Source: Brevibacillus brevis (GTDB lineage: Bacteria > Bacillota > Bacilli > Brevibacillales > Brevibacillaceae). From it: a stretch of DNA of 64,000 bases. Below are positions 52,894-61,493 of this stretch, in pieces. Position 1 is the stretch's first letter. Each line of letters opens with the position of its first letter. Location: contig NZ_CP041767.1 of the NCBI RefSeq assembly GCF_022026395.1, forward strand, positions 560,001-624,000. The letters are read 5' to 3'. The notes below the pieces were generated by a model. The model had not been told where the DNA came from. It did no database searches and worked only from the letters and a program-made list of their open reading frames with translations. Both the position numbers and the translations under genes were made by a program.

Positions 52894-54030
52894 GTGAGGA
52901 AATGGATTAGAGGCCCAATTGCAGCGGCTACCTTTGCTTTTCTGATTCTTATGATGAATCTGCTTCCGCTTGCGGCTCTGGCATCATCTGTTAACCTGCA
53001 AGCGCCGAATTACAATGCGCCAAATTGGCAGCAACCGAACATGCAGGCACCAAATTGGGAACAGCCGAACATGCAGGCGCCCAATTGGGAACAGCCGAAT
53101 GTGCAGGCTCCGAACTGGGAGCAGCCGAATCTGCAGGCACCGAACATTCAAGCACCGAACTGGCAGCAGCCAAATCTGCAGGCTCCAAACGTCAATCAAC
53201 CGGACCTGCAAGCGCCGAATGTCAATCAACCGAACCCGCAAGCGCCAAACGCAACCGCCCCGACAACGAATATAGAAATGCAGGCACCCGGCGCAAACTC
53301 TGACGGTTCGAAGCCGATGACGGAGACGCTGGGATACGGTGCAGTCAAATGGACGTTCAAAGACGTAATGGGCGGTACGCTGGCATACAGCGCTGATTTG
53401 CTGATGAACGGCGAAGTAGATATGGCAGCGGGACTTCGGGGCAAAGGCATGTTAATGGGAGACCTGGCCATAAAAGGCCTTGATCTTGCTTTCAAGAATA
53501 CGCCGTATGTAGGTACTGTAACAGGCATGGGTGTTGATACACTCGACGGGATGAACGCTTGGGCCAACTATCAGTTTGTGTTGGCGCAATTGCCGAATAA
53601 CAGCTTCCGGGATATTTTCCAAGGCGGTCAGCTAACGAATTCGGCAAATCCATCTGGCGTCAGAATGCCGGGGATCGTGAAAGGCTTGAATGTTGGCATA
53701 GCAGCCATCAGCCTTCCGTTTGATGTTATTGATACATTTGGAAGCTTTGGAATGGCGTTTGATCCAAGCCAGAATGAAGCTACACAAAATGAAAAATTCG
53801 TGGATGGAGTCGGTAATTTCGGCAGTGTGCTGATGGACGCAGGGGTCATTGCTTCCGTCATACCAGGCGGGCAGGCAGTAGGTGGTGTGCTTGTTGTCAC
53901 TGGTGCGGTTTTGTGGGGATTGAGCAAACTCGTGAAGTACGCTGACAAGCTAGCCGGCGGCGCGATTACTCGTGGAATCCGGGATGGGGTCGGCAAAGCT
54001 GTTGGCTGGGTGAAATCCTTATTTGCGTAA
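52894..54030 (+). CDS. Secreted Pro-Asn pentapeptide-repeat protein
   Basis: A 378-residue protein. A signal peptide ends near residue 31 (PLAALAS). Then 17 tandem pentapeptides of the form x-x-P-N-hydrophobic span residues 36-120 and include QAPNW and EQPNM. A small Ala/Thr linker leads to a 240-residue Gly-rich, hydrophobic C-terminal region with several amphipathic or membrane-like segments (GVIASVIPGGQAVGGVLVVTG). The GTG start has AAAGGAGG upstream. I recognise no family. Lying between pilus and VWA genes, it could be a wall-spanning or surface component. Confidence 0.72.
   Translation: MRKWIRGPIAAATFAFLILMMNLLPLAALASSVNLQAPNYNAPNWQQPNMQAPNWEQPNMQAPNWEQPNVQAPNWEQPNLQAPNIQAPNWQQPNLQAPNVNQPDLQAPNVNQPNPQAPNATAPTTNIEMQAPGANSDGSKPMTETLGYGAVKWTFKDVMGGTLAYSADLLMNGEVDMAAGLRGKGMLMGDLAIKGLDLAFKNTPYVGTVTGMGVDTLDGMNAWANYQFVLAQLPNNSFRDIFQGGQLTNSANPSGVRMPGIVKGLNVGIAAISLPFDVIDTFGSFGMAFDPSQNEATQNEKFVDGVGNFGSVLMDAGVIASVIPGGQAVGGVLVVTGAVLWGLSKLVKYADKLAGGAITRGIRDGVGKAVGWVKSLFA
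52999..53253 (+). repeat. 15-bp-period repeat encoding 17 pentapeptides
   Basis: The DNA repeats with a 15-base (often 30-base) period. Every encoded unit keeps Pro at position 3 and Asn (once Asp) at position 4, with W, M, L, V or I mostly at position 5. The clean period suggests recent expansion by slippage. Confidence 0.88.
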
Positions 54031-54045
54031 CGGAGGTCCTTTGCT

Positions 54046-54900
54046 ATGAAAGTCGTGAATACACCACAGATACAGGCTCAAATCGAGCGGCATAAGCGTT
54101 TTTTAGAGAGGACGGAGCTGTACAATTACCCAGCCTACGTAAACGGACAATATTACTACCATGTAGCGTACTGGAAATGGGGGAAAAAAGACGCTGTCGG
54201 GTACTTGGTGCTGCGACCGGATGGTGAAGTGGTTCACCGCAATGAAGCAGAGCCTGTTGTGAAACTGTTTTTGGTGCATGCACATGCAGGGCGCAAGATT
54301 AAGAACAATCTGGCCATTGATAAAGAGAAGCCGATCGAGATGTACGAGCAAAAATACGAGTATCTGAGGGCGCTTTTGCCCAGCTGTCAGGATAAGATGG
54401 ACACGGTGCTTCGGCAAGATGCAGAGAAGCTGATCGACGTTTGCAAAACCATGATGGAAAGCCGGGACCAGTTGCGTGCCATTTATGCTCGAGGGATGGA
54501 CCTGCTCAATCAATTTTTCGCGCGCAATTACGTCATCGCCGGAGAAGAAACGGCATTGCGGGATGTGTTATTTGAATCCGACTACATTTTGTATGATCGC
54601 ATTCGCAGACAAGTGCTGATCAAAGACTCGGTGGATCGGCTTTACCAGTTTTTCCAATCCAATCGAGTAGAACTAGACCGGGTACAGGAGCAGAAACGAA
54701 AAAAGCTGAGCGACTTGCTCTCTGTATACAAAGACAAAACACTGCGAAATATTGCCGATGAATCCGTGAAAAGCTTTGAGACGCATACGACAGGGAAACA
54801 TGAGTCTTTCCATTCGGTTGAACAGTTGCGGGAGGCCCACGAGAAGCTTAATATGACCATCTTGGAAAACGGGCTGATGGATAAACTGAGAAACCCTTAA
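54046..54900 (+). CDS. Hypothetical helical protein in the Tad locus
   Basis: A 284-residue soluble protein of no family I recognise. Residues 20-75 are rich in Tyr and beta-type sequence (YNYPAYVNGQYYYHVAYWKWG). From about residue 100 the protein is mostly charged helix, probably coiled coil, with no signal peptide or membrane segment. GGAGG precedes the ATG 15 bases after the previous gene, and the next gene follows closely, so it belongs to the same transcript and may act inside the cell in pilus or secretion control. Confidence 0.7.
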   Translation: MKVVNTPQIQAQIERHKRFLERTELYNYPAYVNGQYYYHVAYWKWGKKDAVGYLVLRPDGEVVHRNEAEPVVKLFLVHAHAGRKIKNNLAIDKEKPIEMYEQKYEYLRALLPSCQDKMDTVLRQDAEKLIDVCKTMMESRDQLRAIYARGMDLLNQFFARNYVIAGEETALRDVLFESDYILYDRIRRQVLIKDSVDRLYQFFQSNRVELDRVQEQKRKKLSDLLSVYKDKTLRNIADESVKSFETHTTGKHESFHSVEQLREAHEKLNMTILENGLMDKLRNP

Positions 54901-54923
54901 CAGGAAAGGTGAGAGAAACCCAT

Positions 54924-55646
54924 ATGCATCCCTTCAAAGAAAGCATTCGTTTTTATGCACGGAATATCGAGTCTTTGTTGCTCTTGTCCGCCGTGCTCGT
55001 GGTTCCGTTTTTTATCATCCACAACTTTACGCTGAACTACCTGAATTTGATTGCGGCGATTACGGGCGCCAAATTCGTCGCAAGCTTTTTCAATCTGTTT
55101 TTACTTCTTCTGTTTTTGCTGATCCTCCAGATTCCTTTCGCCCAGTATGTCCAAAGCGATCTGGACGGCGATGAGCGTCCGATTCGAAAGGCATTTCGGA
55201 CTTTTTTTGAACACAGCTTTTCCGTATTCGTATTTGGGATCGTGTTTAGCTTTCTTGTCTCTTCAGGAATGATGCTGTTCATGATACCTGGGTTGATTCT
55301 TATGGTCTTGTTCTATTTGACACCGTTTTTTGTGGTGCTAAAAAAACAATCGGCTTGGCGCTCTTGGCGGGCTGCCATGGAAATGGGCAAAAAGCATTTC
55401 TTCCAAATCTTTGGCCTGTTGCTAATGGTGAGTGTGGTGGAATGGCTAATCAGTTTGGCGGGCTTGTTCCTCGTCACGTCTATTACGGTAACCTTCGGGG
55501 CGGTTATGTTTATTGAGTTGTTGCTCAATGTGATTGTTCTTCCGTTTTTTGCGGTCATGTTCATGATGTACGTGAATAAATGGAAGGATGAGGCGGCAAG
55601 AGCGGAAGCAGCTGTAGCAGGGGGAATGCTGCTCGATGAAAGGTAG
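54924..55646 (+). CDS. Membrane protein of unknown function
   Basis: A 240-residue protein with six hydrophobic segments (about 12-38, 45-75, 100-130, 135-155, 170-200 and 205-225). The topology and the sequence RAAMEMGKKHFFQIFGLLLM resemble YciC/YesL-like or glycerophosphodiesterase membrane-domain proteins, but the match is loose. The ATG at 54924 has AAAGGTGAG ten bases upstream. It sits in the Tad operon, and its role there is unknown. Confidence 0.68.
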   Translation: MHPFKESIRFYARNIESLLLLSAVLVVPFFIIHNFTLNYLNLIAAITGAKFVASFFNLFLLLLFLLILQIPFAQYVQSDLDGDERPIRKAFRTFFEHSFSVFVFGIVFSFLVSSGMMLFMIPGLILMVLFYLTPFFVVLKKQSAWRSWRAAMEMGKKHFFQIFGLLLMVSVVEWLISLAGLFLVTSITVTFGAVMFIELLLNVIVLPFFAVMFMMYVNKWKDEAARAEAAVAGGMLLDER

Positions 55647-55680
55647 CTTGCAAATAAGTTCGAGAGGAGATGAGCGAAGA

Positions 55681-56082
55681 ATGCGCCTGAAGAAGATCGT
55701 TTCCAATGAAAAGGGCTCGGTCACCGTAGAGTTTATCGCCATACTGCCGTTCGTCTTTCTGATCATGCTGATTTGCTGGCAGTTTCTTGTGGGCGTCTAC
55801 GGCGTAATTATCTCGCAGTCGGCGGCAAATGAGGCGGCGAAGGTGTACGCCATAACGGGGAATTCGGGAGAAGCCATGCAAGCTGCCAAAAACGTGGTGA
55901 ACGCGGCAGGAGGCTACATTTCCTTCAATGATTGTGATATCACGGGGAATGGTAGCGGATATTTTACCGCCAAGGTCGGCGTACAGATGGAACTGGCGTT
56001 TCTCCCTGACTGGCTATATATCGAGAAGGAAGACCGATATATCTCCTTCGATCGAGAAATGAAGAGCAGGGTGATGAACTAG
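55681..56082 (+). CDS. tadE: TadE-like pseudopilin
   Basis: A 133-residue protein with the TadE signature: a short basic leader, then EKGSVTVEFIAILPFVFLIMLICWQFLVG, with Glu at +5 after the Gly and a long helix. TadE proteins are minor pseudopilins processed by the prepilin peptidase. The start at 55681 follows GAGGAGATGAG; the longer frame overlaps the previous gene. The next gene begins at the base after its stop codon. Confidence 0.85.
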   Translation: MRLKKIVSNEKGSVTVEFIAILPFVFLIMLICWQFLVGVYGVIISQSAANEAAKVYAITGNSGEAMQAAKNVVNAAGGYISFNDCDITGNGSGYFTAKVGVQMELAFLPDWLYIEKEDRYISFDREMKSRVMN

Positions 56083-56751
56083 ATGGTACGTATACTGCGT
56101 CACTTGCAAAATGAACGTGGAAATATGACGATCTTCACCCTGACGATTTACTGGTTTATGTTCATGCTGGTATTTGTTGCGCTTTTCAACTTTTCGACCA
56201 TTTTTGTAGACAAGGAGCAGGCGTCGAACAGTGCGCAACAGGCGAGCATTGCGGCGGTGAAGGATATTTATGATGAGATGGATGCGGCTATTAAAATATA
56301 TGATTTGTCACCCAAACGGTATTATGACGAAAATTATCTCGATCCCAGACTAGCAGTTGCCAGGAGCCAGCTGAGAGCATCGCACCCCGATTGGTCTCAT
56401 AGCGAGATTGAATACGGTGCGATTGACTCGGTATTAAGCAGCGCATTGCCAGGCGATGTTGAGTTGCAGACTTATGTCTACGCTGGCTTGCAAACGGCAA
56501 CAGCAAAAATTCCTGGAGTGGTTGCTAAAGTGCTTTCGGATAACAAGGCAACGCTCAGCGGATCGTCCGTCAAATTGTTCAACAGTGACAATCGGATTGA
56601 AGTAAAAACTTCTGTAAAGTACGAATCGGAATCGATGGGCTTTGAGTTCATTCCTGCCTATTCCGAGCAAATCTACCAGACAGGTGAAAGCAGACGGATC
56701 GGTTTTATTGATGAAGTAAGCGGATGGGTGAATCCGCATATTCCTATGTAG
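56083..56751 (+). CDS. TadG/TadF-like pilus protein
   Basis: A 222-residue protein with an N-terminal helix after ERGNMTIFTLTIYWFMFMLVFVALFNF and then an extracytoplasmic alpha/beta part. The N-terminus resembles the TadG/TadE-like (RGxxT) pilus proteins, and SNSAQQASIAAV matches the helix that usually follows. It has no VWA domain; the neighbouring VWA lipoproteins may supply it. The ATG is directly adjacent to the tadE stop codon, so the two are translationally coupled. Confidence 0.75.
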   Translation: MVRILRHLQNERGNMTIFTLTIYWFMFMLVFVALFNFSTIFVDKEQASNSAQQASIAAVKDIYDEMDAAIKIYDLSPKRYYDENYLDPRLAVARSQLRASHPDWSHSEIEYGAIDSVLSSALPGDVELQTYVYAGLQTATAKIPGVVAKVLSDNKATLSGSSVKLFNSDNRIEVKTSVKYESESMGFEFIPAYSEQIYQTGESRRIGFIDEVSGWVNPHIPM

Positions 56752-56777
56752 GAACGGCGAACATTGGAGGAAATGGC

Positions 56778-56837
56778 ATGACAAGAAAGCTACAAAAAAT
56801 GCAACTGCCCATCCGAAAGAAAAACGCGGCGATCTGA
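56778..56837 (+). CDS. Small basic 19-residue ORF
   Basis: The frame reads MTRKLQKMQLPIRKKNAAI and stops. A strong GGAGG lies seven bases before its ATG. It sits between the TadG-like and second VWA genes, which are otherwise tightly packed. Eight of the first 16 residues are Lys, Arg or Gln. It could encode a small basic peptide or be the remnant of a larger gene; translation is supported only by the ribosome site. Confidence 0.4.
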   Translation: MTRKLQKMQLPIRKKNAAI

Positions 56838-56880
56838 TTAACAAGGCAACATGGCAACTAGGCAAGGAGGATATGACCGA

Positions 56881-58194
56881 ATGCGTAACACCAAAATACG
56901 GATGGCGCTCTTGATCAACAGCATCTTGATCATGCTTCTGCTAACCGGCTGTTCTCTGGGGGCAGTAGGAGCGGGTGCAGGGCTCGGAAAAAATCAATGG
57001 CCGCAGACGACACAGGAATTGATTGCTTCACAGCCCGGACCGCTTGCTGGCACGCAATTTTTCCACGCAGCTTATCCGCATCGAGCGCAGATCATACAGA
57101 TTTTGGATAAAATGCCTACCCTGGTCGACGGGATGAATGATGCTTACTTGGATTTGTACTGGAATCAATTGCTCACCCTGTTCTCCGAAGATTACCTCAG
57201 TCCCCAAATGGTTGTAGACCGCTGGAGAATGGCTTCGTATGGAAGTCCGGACATCGAGGACGCCCGCTTTCAGTTTCGGGAAAATTTCAACGTAGAAATC
57301 ATCCTGGATGCAAGTGGCAGCATGGCTGGGAAAATTGGGGACAAAACGAAAATGCAGCTCGCCAAGGAAGCGATCCAGGAATTCGCGGAAGCACTGCCTG
57401 AAGAGGCGAAAATCTCGCTGCGCGTGTATGGACATAAGGGCAGCAATGCAGATGAGCATAAGCAGCTTTCCTGCGGCAGCAGTGAGATGGTCTATCCATT
57501 GCAAGCCTACGATGCAAAAGGTCTTGAGCAAGCACTTGACATGTTTGAGCCGACAGGCTGGACATCCATTGCGCACTCCTTGCGTCTCGCTCAGGAGGAT
57601 TTGGCGGGATTCGAAGCGGATAAAAATACGAATGTCATCTATCTGGTCAGTGACGGTATCGAGACATGTGATGGCAATCCAGTGGCAGTAGCCAAGGAAT
57701 TGTCCCAGTCCAAAATCATGCCGTTGCTAAACGTCATCGGCTTTGACGTGAATGCAGAAGGGCAGAAGCAGTTGAAAGAGATTGCCCACGCTTCAGAAGG
57801 TTTGTATGCAAATGTGACGAACCGTGAGCAGTTCAAGCAAGAGCTGGAACGTGCGAAAGAAATTGCCCAGAAGTGGGAGCAGTGGAAACGGGATGCTTTG
57901 ACGGAAGCAGACGCTGTCTTGATCGACCGAAAAAAATGGGTGGATGCTTACGACCGGGACTGGTACGAGAAAAACTGGCGGGAGAGCCTGAACATCGGAA
58001 TGGCGATCGAGTATTTGTCTGCAAGTGGCAAGATTGGCAATGAAGCGAGGGAGTATCTTACTGGGAAAAGGCAAGAAAGAGAAGCGTTGGCGACACAGTC
58101 CAAGGAAGAGCTGACCAATTACTTGGTGAGTCTCACAACCGAGACCTATCAGGAAATGAGAGAGGAAATTGAGGATAAATACAGTGGAAACTAA
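56881..58194 (+). CDS. VWA-domain lipoprotein, copy 2
   Basis: A 437-residue lipoprotein with lipobox LLTGC (Cys near 23) and a VWA domain with an intact metal site D143-A-S-G-S, followed by RVYGHKGS and SDGIETCDGNP. It matches the gene at 51430 closely from about 110 residues before the end of the VWA domain and through the helical C-terminus, but lacks the Pro/Thr-rich linker. The ATG at 56881 has AAGGAGG ten bases upstream. It is the last gene of the Tad locus. Confidence 0.85.
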   Translation: MRNTKIRMALLINSILIMLLLTGCSLGAVGAGAGLGKNQWPQTTQELIASQPGPLAGTQFFHAAYPHRAQIIQILDKMPTLVDGMNDAYLDLYWNQLLTLFSEDYLSPQMVVDRWRMASYGSPDIEDARFQFRENFNVEIILDASGSMAGKIGDKTKMQLAKEAIQEFAEALPEEAKISLRVYGHKGSNADEHKQLSCGSSEMVYPLQAYDAKGLEQALDMFEPTGWTSIAHSLRLAQEDLAGFEADKNTNVIYLVSDGIETCDGNPVAVAKELSQSKIMPLLNVIGFDVNAEGQKQLKEIAHASEGLYANVTNREQFKQELERAKEIAQKWEQWKRDALTEADAVLIDRKKWVDAYDRDWYEKNWRESLNIGMAIEYLSASGKIGNEAREYLTGKRQEREALATQSKEELTNYLVSLTTETYQEMREEIEDKYSGN

Positions 58195-58197
58195 CAG

Positions 58198-58250
58198 CAA
58201 TGGGTTCTCCGTTACAAAAGCGACTGCTTGTCGCAACGGAGAACCCATTG
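58198..58250. terminator. Long hairpin between the convergent VWA and lipoprotein genes
   Basis: CAATGGGTTCTCCGTT (58198-58213) pairs perfectly with AACGGAGAACCCATTG (58235-58250), and an inner GCGAC/GTCGC helix lies between. There is no T tract on either side, but its position between convergent genes suggests a terminator or a barrier to read-through. Confidence 0.7.
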
Positions 58251-58273
58251 TAAATGGAAGGGGTGAGGGTGCG

Positions 58274-58834
58274 TCAATCATACGTGAACGTAACGACCTG
58301 TTTCAGGCCAGGGTCCACTCCGATTGCCACGTCTTTCAGGCCATCTGTGTAATAAAAGTAACGCTTGGCGTCATTGGAATGAGCGTCAGAAGCTTTCACC
58401 AATTGGAAGTCGTTTGAAGCAAGCAGGTTTTTCGAGCGGATAAAATCAGATGCCGTCTTTTCCAAATCTGCTTCTGTCATCGTTTTTGTCGCCACTTCTC
58501 CGTTTATTCCAATAACGTCAATCGACAGGGAAAGAATTTGTTTTGATCTCGGTTCGATGATCGCGTGAAACCCATGGACATCACCGTTCACAGGTTCGCG
58601 TTTCAGTATGGCGTGAACAGGGACTCCTCTGTATACCGAATTGGTTGGGTCCTCCAGCGTGATTTCCCGATCAGTCGTATCGACATCCACCTGATAATAT
58701 TGTCTAACAGCGGCTGCAGCGATTTGCGCCGCTTCGTCTTTTCCGAGACCTAGCACTGCATCTGGTGAGCTGGAGGAGCATCCCATTAACAGAAAGACGA
58801 GAAGCGCCGTGCCCAGCCATGCGAACTTTTTCAT
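58274..58834 (-). CDS. Lipoprotein with PepSY/YPEB-like domains
   Basis: A 186-residue lipoprotein with lipobox LLMGC (Cys near 18). Two short repeated alpha/beta units of a PepSY-like fold appear to cover the rest: one near 30-100 (AAVRQYYQVDVDTTDREITLED), the other near 105-185. The start at 58834 has GGAGGG on the minus strand; six extra codons upstream lack a site. Function unknown. Confidence 0.65.
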   Translation of the reverse strand: MKKFAWLGTALLVFLLMGCSSSSPDAVLGLGKDEAAQIAAAAVRQYYQVDVDTTDREITLEDPTNSVYRGVPVHAILKREPVNGDVHGFHAIIEPRSKQILSLSIDVIGINGEVATKTMTEADLEKTASDFIRSKNLLASNDFQLVKASDAHSNDAKRYFYYTDGLKDVAIGVDPGLKQVVTFTYD

Positions 58835-59041
58835 TGTGAACCCTCCAGCCATCCCAAGTAATACGTGTAATCTTTTTTTATCCTAACAGGGATTGTTTCG
58901 ACTCCCTATCGATAAACCTTTCCATTACCTTACGATGTTGTAAGCTTTGAGAAAAATGTAGGGAGTGACAGGACTTTGGGTAAAAAAGACGAAAAATTCG
59001 GAGTATGAACATTGTATATGAAAAACGAGGGGGCAAATGGA

Positions 59042-59818
59042 ATGAACACCATCGAGCTGAATCAAGCGCTTCAAATGTATGTGAGGACAGAGACCTTTCC
59101 CGTAGGAGTTAGCATTCGAAAAGAAGAAGCCGCTCTGCCGTCAAAGGCAAAGCGACCTGTCCGTGATCTGGGTTATCCGATAACCATTTGCCAAGCTGTC
59201 GGTTTTTCACGGCGTTATGGTTGGAGCATCGCAATGAATGGAGCCGATCTGTCCTGTCCAATCGCCCAGGTGGCTTTTGGCTATGAAGAGCAGCCAGCAT
59301 TTTATACAGAGGGATATCTCGCCTGTGGAATGTATACAGATTCATTGGAAAATGGGGCGAAAAGTGAGCAGGATGTCCCGAAATTTTCAGCAGAAGAAAG
59401 CGGCTACTACGTATCGTTTCCGCTGGATCGGGCAGAAATTGAGCCAGATGTCGTCGTGATTTACGGCAATGCGGCTCAGGTCATGCGATTGGTGGCGGGG
59501 ATGCTGTACAAGCGCGGTGGATCGATTCCGTCCACCTTTTCCAGTCGGGCCGACTGTGCGGACATTGCGATCAAGCCGATCCAGACGGGACAGCCGCAAG
59601 TGATCGTACCGTGTTATGGCGACAGATTGTTTGCCCAGACACAGGATCATGAGATGGCCTTCAGCTTTCATTTCCGCGATGCCGCCGAGCTGGTGGAGGG
59701 ATTAGCGGGAACGCAAAAAGGCGGAATCCGTTACCCGATCCCGTCCTTCTTGCGCTATCAGGCTGAGTTTCCGCCGACCTATCAAAAGCTTGCTGGGATG
59801 TTTGGAGAAAAAAACTAA
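59042..59818 (+). CDS. DUF169-domain protein
   Basis: A 258-residue soluble protein of the DUF169 family. Recognisable segments are RPVRDLGYPITICQAVGFSRRYGW near residue 37 and the ISCP-like AMNGADLSCPIAQVAFG near 65, with Cys residues that often bind metal in this family. The ATG at 59042 has GAGGGGG upstream. It ends overlapping the convergent DinB gene by four bases. The biochemical function is not established. Confidence 0.75.
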   Translation: MNTIELNQALQMYVRTETFPVGVSIRKEEAALPSKAKRPVRDLGYPITICQAVGFSRRYGWSIAMNGADLSCPIAQVAFGYEEQPAFYTEGYLACGMYTDSLENGAKSEQDVPKFSAEESGYYVSFPLDRAEIEPDVVVIYGNAAQVMRLVAGMLYKRGGSIPSTFSSRADCADIAIKPIQTGQPQVIVPCYGDRLFAQTQDHEMAFSFHFRDAAELVEGLAGTQKGGIRYPIPSFLRYQAEFPPTYQKLAGMFGEKN

Positions 59819-60336
59819 CCCTTCAGTCGGTTGAGCTGGAGCAGATGATGGCGATAGTGCATTTCTACCACGGCAAACCATTCCTTTGCGGTCAGCGAAC
59901 CGAAGGCTGGGTGAGCCACCGTGTGATGCACAGGAATTTCGTCCAGAGTCGGTTCCAGCTCTTTCATTTGTGCGAGCACGCTGATGAGTCCATCACGCAA
60001 TTGCTCCTTACTCTCTGGTTGTGCAGGTGTGTACTCAGGGGAGGCAGGGACTTTCACGCGAACGGGAAGCAAGGAGCCTTGAGCAAATATCGTCTGCCCG
60101 ATTTCAGATTTTTCGGTACCTGCTTCGGTGACAGCAGGTCCTCCTTGTCTGCACTTCTCGACATTTCCCAGATGAAAATACCGGGCAGATTGGATCAGGT
60201 GAAGGTACATTTGACCGATCGACCATTCCTCTTCACTTGGTTTTTGCAAGAGTTGTTCCATGGTGAAGCCTTCTAGTTCATGCAGATAGTGGTTTGTCAC
60301 GTCTTCGAATTTGGTTACGATTTCTTTTGTATTCAT
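59815..60336 (-). CDS. DinB-family protein
   Basis: A 173-residue four-helix-bundle protein. The metal-binding His residues expected for DinB/YfiT enzymes appear in MYLHLIQSARYFH, near residue 45, and EMHYRHHLLQL, near 162. DinB-family members include thiol-dependent metalloenzymes. The start at 60336 has AGAGGAG on the minus strand; the longer frame has no site. The gene lies downstream of the WYL regulator on the same strand, separated by a terminator hairpin. Confidence 0.8.
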   Translation of the reverse strand: MNTKEIVTKFEDVTNHYLHELEGFTMEQLLQKPSEEEWSIGQMYLHLIQSARYFHLGNVEKCRQGGPAVTEAGTEKSEIGQTIFAQGSLLPVRVKVPASPEYTPAQPESKEQLRDGLISVLAQMKELEPTLDEIPVHHTVAHPAFGSLTAKEWFAVVEMHYRHHLLQLNRLKG

Positions 60337-60380
60337 GGGCGAATCAGCTCCTCTTGGTTTTCTTGCTTTTATCATATAAA

Positions 60381-60412
60381 AACGCTACTGACAGCAGTAT
60401 GTCAGTAGCGTT
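60381..60412 (-). terminator. Terminator of the WYL regulator gene (minus strand)
   Basis: AACGCTACTGAC pairs perfectly with GTCAGTAGCGTT around an eight-base loop, with T's after it on the minus strand. The stem covers the WYL gene's stop codon. Confidence 0.8.
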
Positions 60413-61349
60413 CGAATAATTTTTTGGCTTCTTCGCGTATTCGGCTGCGCAAGGATTCAGGCGTAAGAACAACCGCATCTGCCCCCAACCCAAGTACCCA
60501 AGACAATATTTCTTCGATTTGTCTGACGCGCAATCTAACGAGAATGCCGTCCGGATGCTCCGTAATCTCTTCTATAAAAAAATTGCCCGATTCTTTTACC
60601 CGATCAGCGATAGCTGCGCTGATGACGATCTGCACCTCCAGTGACCGATCATCGAGAGGCTGGTAATCAGCAAAATGGAAATGGTCAGGGAGGATAAAGC
60701 GGTCTTCCAAAACGATCAGGCCGCTCATGCGTGACAGGCGGAATCGACGAATATCCTGTCGCAGATCACAATGAGCGAGCAGTATCCAAGAACCACGAAC
60801 CAGCACGAGACCATATGGAGCAACATCACGAACTGTTTCACGATCATCACCCTCCCCAGGCGTGCCCCTCCGATAGCGGAACCGCACCTTCTGCTCACTA
60901 ATGATCGCATCGTGGAGGAGCTGCGCATGCGCTTTTTCCTGTTCGCGCAGATCGTTTGCTCTGGGGCTTACGAGGCGAAAGGTTGAACGGATACGTCTGG
61001 TTTGTTCGCCTACATCCTCCGACAGGATCGCTTCGACTTTGCGTTGTACGGCTCTTGCGCTATTTCCAAAGTTTTGGTCAAATGCTTGCTCGACCAAGTC
61101 TGCTCCGATTAAGAGTGCAACGGCTTCTTCTACGGAAAAGCTGACGGGCGGCAGAAAATACCCTTCCATTAACGAATATCCCTGACCCGGTGCCCCAACG
61201 ATGGGGACGCCGGCTTCGCTCAATGCTTGCATATCACGATAAATCGTCCGGACGCTCGTCTCGAAAGTCGCGGCCAAATCTTCTGCGCGTAGCGTACCTT
61301 TTCGCTGCAGTTCCAGAACGATCGCCAACAGACGGTCTGTTTTATTCAT
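60402..61349 (-). CDS. YafY-type transcriptional regulator with HTH and WYL domains
   Basis: A 315-residue regulator. An N-terminal helix-turn-helix lies near residues 5-60 (TDRLLAIVLELQRKGTLRAEDLAATFETSVRTIYRDM), the WYL domain near 145-215 (RFRYRRG...APYGLVLVRGSWILLAH), and the WCX tail after it. WYL domains bind ligands, in some cases nucleic acids. AGGAGG precedes the ATG on the minus strand. It is divergent from the vanY-like gene 144 bases away, so it could regulate that cluster. Confidence 0.85.
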   Translation of the reverse strand: MNKTDRLLAIVLELQRKGTLRAEDLAATFETSVRTIYRDMQALSEAGVPIVGAPGQGYSLMEGYFLPPVSFSVEEAVALLIGADLVEQAFDQNFGNSARAVQRKVEAILSEDVGEQTRRIRSTFRLVSPRANDLREQEKAHAQLLHDAIISEQKVRFRYRRGTPGEGDDRETVRDVAPYGLVLVRGSWILLAHCDLRQDIRRFRLSRMSGLIVLEDRFILPDHFHFADYQPLDDRSLEVQIVISAAIADRVKESGNFFIEEITEHPDGILVRLRVRQIEEILSWVLGLGADAVVLTPESLRSRIREEAKKLFERY

Positions 61350-61493
61350 GCTAGGCTGCTGACCTCCTCTCTATCCAGCTAAGCAACTTTATAAAAATGA
61401 TTGGACATCTTTAAAATTATTTTAGATTTACCCTACTTTTTATTTTAACAGTTTTCCCTATCCTACATGTGTAAGTGAAGGAGGAAGCTGTCA

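Noticed and set aside
52984..53303. Alternative-frame ORFs in the pentapeptide-repeat region on both strands
   Set aside because: A 15-bp repeat opens all frames; the frame with a signal peptide, ribosome site and full-length continuation is the one at 52894.
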